Part shown: piece by piece, positions 42,763 to 49,934 of the stretch
Layout: each line of letters starts with the position of its first letter
Numbering within the stretch: position 1 is the first letter of the stretch
Source: Ovoidimarina sp050299695
GTDB taxonomy: Bacteria; Pseudomonadota; Alphaproteobacteria; Rhodobacterales; Rhodobacteraceae
Length of the DNA stretch: 50,762 nt
Direction: 5' to 3'
Assembly: GCA_050299695.1 (NCBI GenBank)
Contig: JBNKWI010000016.1
Location: 1 to 50,762, forward strand
Program-made: the position numbers and the translations under genes
The notes under the pieces: generated by a model
What the model was told of the DNA's origin: nothing
Databases searched by the model: none
The model's input: the letters and a program-made list of their open reading frames with translations, nothing else

Positions 42763-42850
42763 CCCCTCTCCCGCCGGGAGAGGGGAGGCGCTGGCCGCAA
42801 CGGTACCGCCTCCCCCTCCCGTGGGAGGGGGATCGAGGGGGAGGGGCGCC
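42763..42850. repeat. G/C palindromic repeats, copies 2 and 3 (upstream of livK)
   Basis: Two hairpins lie in the 242-bp gap between divergent livK-like and EamA genes. CCCCTCTCCC (42763-42772) pairs with GGGAGAGGGG (42776-42785). CCCCCTCCC (42812-42820) pairs with GGGAGGGGG (42823-42831) and is followed by ATCGAGGGGGAGG. They share architecture with the copy at 41237. Confidence 0.6.
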
Positions 42851-42872
42851 TGCGGGCGGCCCACGGCGACCG

Positions 42873-43775
42873 ATGAGCGGCTGGCTGATCTCGCTCGAGG
42901 GCACCGAGGCCGGGCGGCACCTGGCGCTCGGCCTCGCGGTGATGGCGGCGGTGCTGCACGCGGTATTCGGCGCGCTGCAGAAGGGCCGGCACGACCCCTG
43001 GCTGTCGCGCGGCGCCATCGACGGGTGTTATGCCGCGCTTGCCGCGCCCTTCGCGCTCTTTGCGGTGCCCTGGCCGGCGCCGCATCTCTGGCCGATTCTG
43101 GCGGGAGCCTGGGCGATCCACGTGGTCTACAAGCTCCTGCAGGCCGCGTCCTACACCTACGGCGCCTACACCGTGGTCTACCCGGTGGTGCGCGGCACCG
43201 GCCCGTTCTTCGCAGTGATCGGGGCCTGGCTGAACTTCGGCGAGGTCTTCACGCCGGTCCAGTGGCTGGGCGTTGGCGTGCTGATGTCCGGGATCTTCGG
43301 CCTCGCGCTCTACAATTTCCTGCGTCTCGAGCGGCAGCGCGAGACGCTGGGGCTGGCCCTGGGTCTTGCCGTGCTGACAGGCATGTTCGTCGCGCTCTAC
43401 ACGACCTACGACGCCTACGGGATCCGGGCGGCGGCCGACCCGTTCACCTTCCTCGCCTGGTTCTTCCTGATCGACGGGCTGACCTTCCCGGTGATCGCCG
43501 CCTTGCGCCGACGCCGGATGGCGCCGCCGCCGGCGCTCGGGCCGCTCCTGCTGCGCGGGCTGACCGGTGCGGTGGTGGCGTTCTTTTCCTTCGGGGGGAT
43601 CATGCTGGCGACCCGGCTCGACAAGGTCGGCGAGGCGGCGGTCTTGCGCGAAACCTCCACGGTGTTTGCGGCGTTGATCGGCTGGGTGTTCCTCGGCGAC
43701 AGTGTCGGCCCCCGGCGGCTCGCGCTCATGGGGTTGATCGCGGGCGGCGCGGTGATAGTTGAGATGGGCGGATAG
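42873..43775 (+). CDS. EamA/DMT-type transporter
   Basis: A 300-residue membrane protein with about ten hydrophobic segments in two repeats. The first repeat contains QAASYTYGAYTVVYPVVRGTGPFFAVIGAWLNFGE (EamA-like), and the second GGIMLATRLDKVGEAAVLRETSTVFAALIGWVFLGD with the typical E-x-S/T-V-F-A-x-L pattern. A small-metabolite exporter is likely, substrate unknown. No Shine-Dalgarno is seen before ATG 42873, which sits just after the palindromic repeats. It ends 8 nt before ispZ. Confidence 0.87.
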   Translation: MSGWLISLEGTEAGRHLALGLAVMAAVLHAVFGALQKGRHDPWLSRGAIDGCYAALAAPFALFAVPWPAPHLWPILAGAWAIHVVYKLLQAASYTYGAYTVVYPVVRGTGPFFAVIGAWLNFGEVFTPVQWLGVGVLMSGIFGLALYNFLRLERQRETLGLALGLAVLTGMFVALYTTYDAYGIRAAADPFTFLAWFFLIDGLTFPVIAALRRRRMAPPPALGPLLLRGLTGAVVAFFSFGGIMLATRLDKVGEAAVLRETSTVFAALIGWVFLGDSVGPRRLALMGLIAGGAVIVEMGG

Positions 43776-43783
43776 GAGCGAAG

Positions 43784-44389
43784 ATGGCGGAACGCGAGAT
43801 CCATGGCGGGGTGAAGCAGGCGCTGGAGCTGGGGCCACCGCTCCTGTTCTTCGCGGCCTATCTCTATGTCCGGGACAAGACCTACAGTTTCGGCGGCACC
43901 GAGTATGACGGGTTCATCGTCGCGGCGGCGGCCTTCGTGCCGGTGCTCCTGGCCTCGATCGGCCTGCTTTGGTGGCTCACCGGAAAAATCAGCCGGATGC
44001 AGGTCTTCACGGCGGTCATGGTGGTGCTGTTCGGCGGTCTGACGGTCTGGTTCAACGACGAGACCTTCTTCAAGATGAAGACGACCATCGTCTACGGGGT
44101 CTTCGCGGGCCTCCTTGGGATCGGGCTCCTGCAAGGCCGGTCCTACCTGGCCTGGGTGATGAGCGAGTTCCTCCCGATGGAGGAGGCGGGCTGGATGATC
44201 CTTACGCGCAGGCTGACGGCGATGTTCGCGGCGCTGGCGGTGGGCAACGAGATCGTCTGGCGCAGCCTGTCGACCGATGCCTGGGTCAAGATCGAGACCT
44301 TCGCCTTCCCGGCGGCCCTGTTCGTGTTTCTCTGGGCGCAGATCGTGGTCCTGCAGAAATACGTGATCGAGGAGGACGAGGCGGAGTAG
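43784..44389 (+). CDS. yciB: inner membrane septation protein IspZ/YciB
   Basis: A 201-residue membrane protein with five to six hydrophobic segments and YciB/IspZ hallmarks: KQALELGPPLLFFAAYLY at the N-terminus, GGLTVWFNDETFFKMKTTIVYGVFAG in the middle, and GWMILTRRLTAMFAALAVGNEIVWR. The family affects septation and cell-envelope integrity. GGAGCGAAG lies close upstream of the ATG. It follows the EamA gene by 8 nt and is probably co-transcribed. Confidence 0.93.
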   Translation: MAEREIHGGVKQALELGPPLLFFAAYLYVRDKTYSFGGTEYDGFIVAAAAFVPVLLASIGLLWWLTGKISRMQVFTAVMVVLFGGLTVWFNDETFFKMKTTIVYGVFAGLLGIGLLQGRSYLAWVMSEFLPMEEAGWMILTRRLTAMFAALAVGNEIVWRSLSTDAWVKIETFAFPAALFVFLWAQIVVLQKYVIEEDEAE

Positions 44390-44399
44390 CCCGCCCCGG

Positions 44400-44717
44400 T
44401 CAGGTGATCTCGGCGAGTTTGCCGATTTCCGTGCGTCGGCGCTGGTACCGGCCGGCGGTGAGAAGTTCGAATTCCGCCTGGGACAGCGGCCGCAGGAGCC
44501 GCAAGGCGACGGTGCCGTGGGCGGCGCGGAGCACGCTCGCCTGCCGCTCCATGCGGTTCATCGCGAAGGTGACCGTCGTTCCGCGGCTGAACAGACCGGG
44601 CACGCGCACGAGCATGCCGGTGCGCGAGGTGTTCAGGAGCTCGCCGTCCACGCTGCCCTGCGGGAAGCGGAATTTCAGGGCGTAGCTGCATTTGTAGCGC
44701 CGGTCGCGGTAGCGCAT
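44400..44717 (-). CDS. PilZ-domain protein
   Basis: A 105-residue single-domain protein. The cyclic-di-GMP binding pattern of PilZ is present: an N-terminal Arg cluster (RYRDRRYKCSY) and the NTSRTGMLVRV motif (N/DxSxxG, residues about 29-39), followed by the beta-barrel strands. A c-di-GMP effector or a degenerate structural PilZ is possible; the Arg-x3-Arg spacing (RDRRY) suggests binding competence. It is convergent to ispZ with a 10-bp gap. Confidence 0.8.
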   Translation of the reverse strand: MRYRDRRYKCSYALKFRFPQGSVDGELLNTSRTGMLVRVPGLFSRGTTVTFAMNRMERQASVLRAAHGTVALRLLRPLSQAEFELLTAGRYQRRRTEIGKLAEIT

Positions 44718-44781
44718 GTACCCATGTCCCTTACCTGATGACGGCAGGAGGGTAGGGGACAGGGGTTAACCCGAGGTAAGC

Positions 44782-45498
44782 TCAGCCCTTTTGGCCGAAC
44801 ATCACCTTGTGCGCCGCCAGTTCTTCCTCGCGGCTCCGCTTGCGGTCGCGAAGCTCGGCGCCGAGATCCTTGCCCTTCCGGACCGCCGGGCGGGCGGCGA
44901 CGGCATCGAGCCAGCGGGCGAAATTGGGTTTCGTGTCGATCTCCTGCTCCTGTCCCCTCCAGTTCTGCGCCCAGGGCCAGATCGCCATGTCGGCGATGGA
45001 ATAGAAATCGCCCGCCACGTATTCGGAGCGGCCAAGTTGCGTGTCGAGCACCCGATAGAGGCGCGAGACCTCGTTGCGGTAGCGGTCCTGCGCGTAGGGC
45101 AGCACCTGGGGCGGCTCCAGCGCGGGGGCGTATTTCAGGAAGTGATGCGCCTGGCCAGCCATCGGGCCGACGCCGCCCATCTGCCACATCAGCCACTGGT
45201 CGACGGCGATGCGGTCGCGTTCGGTGGGGCCGCAGAACTCCCCGGTCTTGCGCGCCAGGTATTGCAGGATCGCGCCGGATTCGAAGATCGAGATCGGCGC
45301 GCCGTCGGGGCCGTCCGGGTCGATGATGACCGGCATCCGGTTGTTTGGGCCGATCTTCAGGAAATCCGGATCGAACTGGTCGCCCTTGCCGATGTCGATC
45401 AAGTGCACCTCGTAGGGAAGGCCCATCTCCTCGAGCGCGATGGAAACCTTCCAGCCGTTGGGCGTGGGCCAGTAGTAGAGTTCGATCGGCGCGGACAT
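44782..45498 (-). CDS. glutathione S-transferase (Nu/YfcG-like)
   Basis: A 238-residue GST. The N-terminal thioredoxin-like domain has LYYWPTPNGWKVSIALEEMGLPYEVHLIDI with the TxNGxK active-site pattern of Nu-class/YfcG enzymes, NRMPVIIDPD (cis-Pro) and IFESGAILQYLA (Glu-Ser that holds glutathione). The all-helical C-domain includes YVAGDFYSIADMAIWPW with the N-capping box. Such enzymes often have disulfide reductase activity. The start at 45498 has AAAGGGAA upstream; a start 19 codons earlier is discarded. Confidence 0.92.
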   Translation of the reverse strand: MSAPIELYYWPTPNGWKVSIALEEMGLPYEVHLIDIGKGDQFDPDFLKIGPNNRMPVIIDPDGPDGAPISIFESGAILQYLARKTGEFCGPTERDRIAVDQWLMWQMGGVGPMAGQAHHFLKYAPALEPPQVLPYAQDRYRNEVSRLYRVLDTQLGRSEYVAGDFYSIADMAIWPWAQNWRGQEQEIDTKPNFARWLDAVAARPAVRKGKDLGAELRDRKRSREEELAAHKVMFGQKG

Positions 45499-45579
45499 GG
45501 TCGGTTCCCTTTCGGTGCTTCGTGCCACGTTCCCCGAGCCACACGTGGAACTCAAGCCCCGGGGCCGCTCACGTCTGCG

Positions 45580-46488
45580 TTAGCCCGGGACGGCGCCGGG
45601 GCGGGGCGGGAAGGGACGCGCGTTCTCCGCTTCGGCCCGGAGCCGGAGCGCGGCGAGCGGCAGGGGCGCGGGATCGGTCAGGAGGCGCCGGTAAAGCGGA
45701 AAGAGGCCGGGGCGCAGATAGCCCGACCAATGACAGACCGGACCGGCCGGTGGTGCGACGGGAAAGCCGAGCCGGCCGAGATGCGTCCGCGTGGCGGGAT
45801 CGTCGATCCTGAGGTCGACCCAGCGGGCCGGCGCGTCGGGCAGGCCGGCGCCGAGCGCGCGGGCCCGGCCGAAGGGCCGTTGCAGGAGGTTCTCGAACAT
45901 CAGGTCGAAGACCAGGTTCTCGCCGCTGGTGACGTTCAGGATCTCGGCCTGGCGGCCCGCCGGGCGTGCGAGCGCGGCCTCGGCGTGACAGGCGAATTCG
46001 GCGCCGGCCATGGTGACGATCCGCCCGACGCTGCCGGCGGGGAGCGCGGAGAGCGCGCGGAACGCCACGCGGGCGCCGAGGCTGTGGGCGAAGACATGGA
46101 CGGGCCGCGGGTGGAGCGGTGCGATCTCGGCGACGAGGCGCGCGAGCGCCACACCGGCGAGGCCCGCCTCGCGGTAGGCGGCCCAGATCGAGTCGCGCGC
46201 GTTCCAGCCGAAACCGATGGCGAGGCCCTCGTGCGGATCGCCGCGCCCGAAACCCAGATGTTTCGGCCAGGACAGGCAGCGGCCGCCGCGCCTTGGCGCG
46301 AGAGAGAGAACATGGCCGTGCGGGCAATGCAGGGGAACGTTCGGCGCGTGCTTGTAGCCGTGCACCAGGATCACGATGGGCGCCGTGGTCGGCAGGTGTT
46401 CGAGCGCGGCGCTCAGGGCATCGCCGGGCGGCGCGCCGGCGGCTGTGACCGGCCTGTCGCCTCGGGCATTGATTTGCAGGAGGGGCAC
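45580..46488 (-). CDS. alpha/beta hydrolase
   Basis: A protein of about 302 residues with an alpha/beta hydrolase core: IVILVHGYKHAP (oxyanion region), VHVFAHSLGARVAFRAL (nucleophile Ser in xHSxG) and a C-terminal His candidate in GPVCHWSGYLRPG. No signal peptide. The substrate is unknown. I prefer the GTG at 46488, which has GAGGT 8 nt upstream; a GTG at 46503 adds five residues and abuts a 14-bp palindrome. It is divergent from the metZ riboswitch region. Confidence 0.82.
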   Translation of the reverse strand: MPLLQINARGDRPVTAAGAPPGDALSAALEHLPTTAPIVILVHGYKHAPNVPLHCPHGHVLSLAPRRGGRCLSWPKHLGFGRGDPHEGLAIGFGWNARDSIWAAYREAGLAGVALARLVAEIAPLHPRPVHVFAHSLGARVAFRALSALPAGSVGRIVTMAGAEFACHAEAALARPAGRQAEILNVTSGENLVFDLMFENLLQRPFGRARALGAGLPDAPARWVDLRIDDPATRTHLGRLGFPVAPPAGPVCHWSGYLRPGLFPLYRRLLTDPAPLPLAALRLRAEAENARPFPPRPGAVPG

Positions 46489-46502
46489 CGGACCGGACCT
46501 CA

Positions 46503-46516
46503 CACAAGATCTTGTG
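46503..46516. promoter_or_regulatory. 14-bp perfect palindrome between hydrolase and metZ
   Basis: CACAAGATCTTGTG is a perfect inverted repeat at the 5' end of the hydrolase gene. It may be an operator for a dimeric regulator. It loosely recalls NrdR-type boxes (ACAC-AT-rich-GTGT), but no ribonucleotide reductase gene is near. Confidence 0.35.
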
Positions 46517-46620
46517 GGATCCCGATAGAGGCGGTGCGCAACAGCGATGTGAAAACAAGGTCACAGCACGGTGACGGTGCTTGACCGCATCGCGGGGTCT
46601 CGCTAGGCACGGGCCTACGA

Positions 46621-46675
46621 CCGTGGCGATTTGTTCACCGGATTGCGGGCCACGTTAAACAAGCCGCTAAAGAGG
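46621..46675 (+). ncRNA. SAM-II riboswitch
   Basis: The S-adenosylmethionine-binding SAM-II aptamer is recognised by CGTGGC (46622-46627) followed by GATTTG, then GCCACG (46649-46654) closing P1, the conserved TTAAACAA, and GCTAAA (46666-46671). The pseudoknot helix P2 can form from GCGG (46645-46648) with CCGC (46664-46667). SAM-II occurs mainly in alphaproteobacteria upstream of methionine genes, and metZ follows directly. Confidence 0.93.
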
Positions 46676-46688
46676 TCAGGGACGAAAG

Positions 46689-46718
46689 GCCCCCGACGCT
46701 CGCGGTGGGGGCTTTTTT
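46689..46718 (+). terminator. intrinsic terminator between SAM-II aptamer and metZ
   Basis: GCCCCC (46689-46694) pairs with GGGGGC (46707-46712) with an extended imperfect upper stem and is followed by six T (46713-46718). It lies 13 nt after the aptamer and 17 nt before the metZ ATG, so it is placed to act as the riboswitch expression platform. Confidence 0.82.
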
Positions 46719-46735
46719 GTTGGAAGGACGACCCC

Positions 46736-47917
46736 ATGACGAAAGATTGGAAAACGCGCACGAAGCTCGTTCATGCGGGCATCCGGCGGAGTCAGTATGG
46801 CGAGGTGTCGGAAGCGATCTTCCTGACCCAGGGCTTTGTCTACGACAGTGCCGAGCAGGCGCAGGCCCGGTTCATCGAGGCGGGCCCCGACGAGTTCATC
46901 TATGCCCGGTACGGTAACCCGACGGTTCGGATGTTCGAGGAACGGATCGCGGCGCTCGAAGGCGCCGAGGACGCTTTCGCCACCGCGTCGGGCATGGCGG
47001 CGGTGAACGGGGCGCTGACCTCGATCCTGAAGGCGGGAGATCATGTGGTGTCGGCGCGGGCGCTGTTCGGGTCGTGTCTCTACATTCTCGAGGAGGTGCT
47101 CACGCGCTACGGCGTCGAGGTGAGCTTCGTCGACGGCACCGATCTCGGCCAGTGGGAGGCGGCGCTCCGGCCCGACACCAAGGCGGTGTTCCTCGAGTCG
47201 CTCTCGAACCCGACGCTCGAGGTGATCGACATTGCCGGCGTCGCCGCCCTGGCGCACAAGGTGGGTGCCACGGTGATCGTCGACAACGTGTTCTCGACGC
47301 CGATCTTCAGCCGCGCGATCGAGAACGGCGCCGATGTGGTGGTCTATTCCGCGACCAAGCATATCGACGGGCAGGGGCGCGCGCTGGGCGGCGTGCTGCT
47401 GGGGTCGAAGGAGTTCGTGCGCAAGAAGGCCGAGCCCTATCTGAAGCATACCGGCGGGGCGCTGAGCCCGTTCAACGCCTGGGTGATGCTGAAGGGCATG
47501 GAGACGCTGGATCTGCGGGTGCGCGCGCAGGCCGCGGGGGCGCTGGCATTGGCCGAGGCCTTGGAGGGCGATGCCCGGCTCGCGCGGGTGATCTATCCGG
47601 GGCTCAAGAGCCATGCGCAGCACGAGCTGGCGATGCGCCAGCTGGGCTCGGGCGGCACGGTCCTGTCGCTCGACCTCGCGGGCGGGCAGGAAGCGGCGTT
47701 CCGGTTCCTGAACGCGCTGGAACTGATCACGATCTCCAACAACCTGGGCGACGCGAAGTCGATCATCACCCATCCGACCACGACCACCCATCAGCGGCTC
47801 AAGGACGAGCAGCGCGCCATGCTGGGGATCACGCCGGGGCTGGTACGGCTCTCCGTGGGGATCGAGGACCCGGAGGATCTCTTGGCGGATATTCGCGGCG
47901 CGCTCGGGGCAGTGTAG
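46736..47917 (+). CDS. metZ: O-succinylhomoserine sulfhydrylase
   Basis: MetZ makes homocysteine directly from O-succinylhomoserine and sulfide with PLP. The 393-residue product is a Cys/Met-metabolism PLP enzyme: TRLVH-like start (TRTKLVHAGI), YARYGNPTVRMFEERIA, ATASGMAAVNGAL, VFLESLSNPTLEVIDI, VIVDNVFSTP and VYSATKHIDGQGRALGG with the Schiff-base Lys, then THPTTTTHQRL and VRLSVGIEDPEDLLADI. Length and the HIDGQGR motif favour MetZ over MetB/MetC. GGAAGGA lies before ATG 46736; an upstream start inside the riboswitch is discarded. Controlled by the SAM-II element. Confidence 0.93.
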   Translation: MTKDWKTRTKLVHAGIRRSQYGEVSEAIFLTQGFVYDSAEQAQARFIEAGPDEFIYARYGNPTVRMFEERIAALEGAEDAFATASGMAAVNGALTSILKAGDHVVSARALFGSCLYILEEVLTRYGVEVSFVDGTDLGQWEAALRPDTKAVFLESLSNPTLEVIDIAGVAALAHKVGATVIVDNVFSTPIFSRAIENGADVVVYSATKHIDGQGRALGGVLLGSKEFVRKKAEPYLKHTGGALSPFNAWVMLKGMETLDLRVRAQAAGALALAEALEGDARLARVIYPGLKSHAQHELAMRQLGSGGTVLSLDLAGGQEAAFRFLNALELITISNNLGDAKSIITHPTTTTHQRLKDEQRAMLGITPGLVRLSVGIEDPEDLLADIRGALGAV

Positions 47918-47964
47918 CGCGAGACCTCCGGCTTTCGGAACGGTCGTGAAGCGGCTCCTTGTTT

Positions 47965-47980
47965 CAGAATGATCGTTCTG
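47965..47980. promoter_or_regulatory. probable TetR-type operator
   Basis: CAGAATGATCGTTCTG is a 16-bp inverted repeat with one mismatched pair, ending 13 nt before the TetR-family ATG (47994). The GAACGATCGTTC-like core is common for AcrR/TetR autoregulatory sites. Confidence 0.6.
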
Positions 47981-47993
47981 TTATGACGCCGTC

Positions 47994-48584
47994 ATGCCGA
48001 GGAAGCCGTCCCACACGCCGGAGTCGCTGACCGACCGCGCCCTGCTGCAGTTCTGGTCGCATGGATTTCATGCGACCTCGATGGACGATCTGGTTCGGGC
48101 CACCTCTGTCAGTCGGCACGGGATCTACGCGGATTTCGGAGGAAAGCGCGCGTTGTTTCTCGCCTGCTTCGACCGGTATCGGGACCTGGTGGTCTCGCCG
48201 GCCTTTTGCGTGGTGGAGCAGGATGGCGCGGATCTGACGGCGGTCGAACGGTTCTTCGAGGTTCAGATCCGGCGTGCCGAGGCGGCGGGACTGCCCGGAC
48301 CCGGCTGTTTCGTGGCGAATTCCGCGACCGAGATCGCCCCGGGCGACGCGGACGTCCGCGCGAAGGTGATCGAGCACAATGCGCGTCTGCAGCGCGGGTT
48401 CGAGAGCGCCCTGCGCAATTCCGCGCTTGCCGCGCTCCCGGAGCCGGGCCTGAAAGACCTGGCGCGGACGATGGTGATTTTCGCGAATGGCCTCTGGTCG
48501 ATGTCCCGTGTCTCCCCGGACGCGGACGACTTGAGGCGGAGCGTGAAGCGTTTTCTCAAAGCCGTAAAGGAGCACCTGGCATGA
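47994..48584 (+). CDS. TetR-family transcriptional regulator
   Basis: A 196-residue repressor with an N-terminal TetR helix-turn-helix (LTDRALLQFWSHGFHATSMDD, then LVRATSVSRHGIYADFGGKRALF, residues about 11-60) and a helical ligand-binding domain containing GPGCFVANSATEIAPGD, typical of the TetR_C group that includes FAVANS-like motifs. It probably represses itself and the downstream membrane-protein gene through the operator just upstream. Its stop overlaps the next ATG (ATGA). Confidence 0.92.
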   Translation: MPRKPSHTPESLTDRALLQFWSHGFHATSMDDLVRATSVSRHGIYADFGGKRALFLACFDRYRDLVVSPAFCVVEQDGADLTAVERFFEVQIRRAEAAGLPGPGCFVANSATEIAPGDADVRAKVIEHNARLQRGFESALRNSALAALPEPGLKDLARTMVIFANGLWSMSRVSPDADDLRRSVKRFLKAVKEHLA

Positions 48585-49051
48585 CCGTTGCTACCCAAGG
48601 ATTTCCCGCCGCCATGCCGATGCCGGCCCTCCGGAACGCCTTTCTTGCGAATCTCGTCTGGATCAATCTCTCGGAAGTCCTTCGCTACTTCGTCTTCGTC
48701 ATGCCGATGATGCGCGCGGCGTTCCCGCAGATCGCCGATGTGGCGCCGATGAACCTGCCGGTGTTCCTGGTCTGGGGGATCTGGGACACGATCCTCGTCG
48801 CGGCGGCGACGGTCATTCCGTGGATGGCGCTCGACCGGTTCGGCAATTCGATCCGCAACGCGGTTCTCGCGGGGGCGGCGGTTTGGGTCACCATCTTTGG
48901 CATCCTGTGGCTGGGGCTGTTCAACATGAACCTCGCCACGCCCGGGATCCTTGCGGCGGCGCTGCCGCTCGCGCTGTTCGAGATGGTGGTTGCCGCGCTG
49001 ATCGTCGGCCGGTGTCTGAAAGCGCCTGCGCGCGGCCGAGCGGCGGCGTAG
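48581..49051 (+). CDS. small four-helix membrane protein, TetR-linked
   Basis: A 156-residue protein with about four hydrophobic segments (NLSEVLRYFVFVMPMM, LPVFLVWGIWDTILVAAATVI, NAVLAGAAVWVTIFGILWLGLF, ILAAALPLALFEMVVAALIVG). I do not assign a family. The GTPase- or enzyme-type motifs are absent. It overlaps the tetR stop by four bases, so it is the probable target of that regulator. A stress-response or export-accessory role would fit such pairs but is inference. Confidence 0.82.
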   Translation: MTVATQGFPAAMPMPALRNAFLANLVWINLSEVLRYFVFVMPMMRAAFPQIADVAPMNLPVFLVWGIWDTILVAAATVIPWMALDRFGNSIRNAVLAGAAVWVTIFGILWLGLFNMNLATPGILAAALPLALFEMVVAALIVGRCLKAPARGRAAA

Positions 49052-49089
49052 CGCTTTTCACCGGCGCTTCCCTCCTGTAACGCACCCCA

Positions 49090-49830
49090 ATGCGCCCGTT
49101 CCTGATCCTCCAGCTCCGTCCCGAGACCGAGGCGTCCGATGGCGAGTTCGCGGCCTTCCTCGAGAAGGGCGGGATCGACGAAGCGCAGACACGGCGGATC
49201 CGGCTGGACCGGGAGGGTTTGCCGGAGGATCTGGAGCTTGGCGACTATGCGGGTATCGTCGTGGGCGGCGGGCCGGGCTGCGTTTCCGACGACCCCGCCG
49301 CGAAGCCCGAGGACGAGGCGCGGATCGAGGCGGCGATCCTGGGGCTGATGCCCGAGATCACCCGGCGCGACGTTCCGTTCCTGGGCTGCTGCTACGGGAT
49401 CTCGATCCTCGCGCATCACCTGGGCACCGAGGTCTCGAAGCGGCGCTGGGGCGAGCCGGTCGGCCCGGTCACTGTGCGGCGTACCGAGGCGGGGACGGAG
49501 GATCCGCTGCTGGCGGAGCTCCCCGACAGTTTCCCCGCGCTTGTCGGTCACAAGGAGGCGACGCAGGCGCTGCCCCGGGGCTGCACGCATCTCCTGGCGT
49601 CGGAAACCTGCCCGTTCCAGATGATTCGCTATGGACGGAACGTCTACGCCACCCAGTTTCACCCGGAAGCCGATGGTGCGGTCTTTGCCGAGAGGATCCG
49701 GATCTATCGTCATCGCGGTTATTTCGCGCCGGATGAGGCCGAGGCCCTGACCGAGCGGGTGATGGCGGTAAAGGTCGATCAGACGCCGCAAATCCTTGCG
49801 CGGTTCTTCGCCCGATACGGCACTGTGTGA
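49090..49830 (+). CDS. class I glutamine amidotransferase-like protein (GMP synthase-type domain)
   Basis: A 246-residue free-standing class I amidotransferase domain. The catalytic elbow FLGCCYGISILAHHLG (nucleophile Cys in GxCxG), VGGGPGCVSDD (oxyanion strand) and FHPEADG (His and Glu of the triad) are all present. Such stand-alone proteins act on gamma-glutamyl or related substrates, or pair with a synthase; none is adjacent. The ATG at 49090 lies 38 nt after the membrane-protein gene, without a strong ribosome site. Confidence 0.88.
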   Translation: MRPFLILQLRPETEASDGEFAAFLEKGGIDEAQTRRIRLDREGLPEDLELGDYAGIVVGGGPGCVSDDPAAKPEDEARIEAAILGLMPEITRRDVPFLGCCYGISILAHHLGTEVSKRRWGEPVGPVTVRRTEAGTEDPLLAELPDSFPALVGHKEATQALPRGCTHLLASETCPFQMIRYGRNVYATQFHPEADGAVFAERIRIYRHRGYFAPDEAEALTERVMAVKVDQTPQILARFFARYGTV

Positions 49831-49886
49831 TCCGTTTGTTTCGGATGCGCGTAAACTTCGCGTGAGATATATGTTGAACTGGAGGT

Positions 49887-49934
49887 ATGGCTGCCCCCAT
49901 GTGGGTGCGGCCACCGGAGGGGAGGTCGCCATGA
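49887..49934 (+). other. leader hairpin and 15-codon mini-frame before folE2
   Basis: GGCTGCCCCC (49889-49898) pairs with GGGTGCGGCC (49903-49912) with one wobble and one mismatch, loop ATGT. The same stretch contains a 15-codon frame (ATG 49887, TGA 49932-49934) whose stop overlaps the folE2 ATG. GGAGGT directly abuts that ATG, too close for good initiation, so the mini-frame is doubtful; the hairpin may control folE2 translation. Confidence 0.35.
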
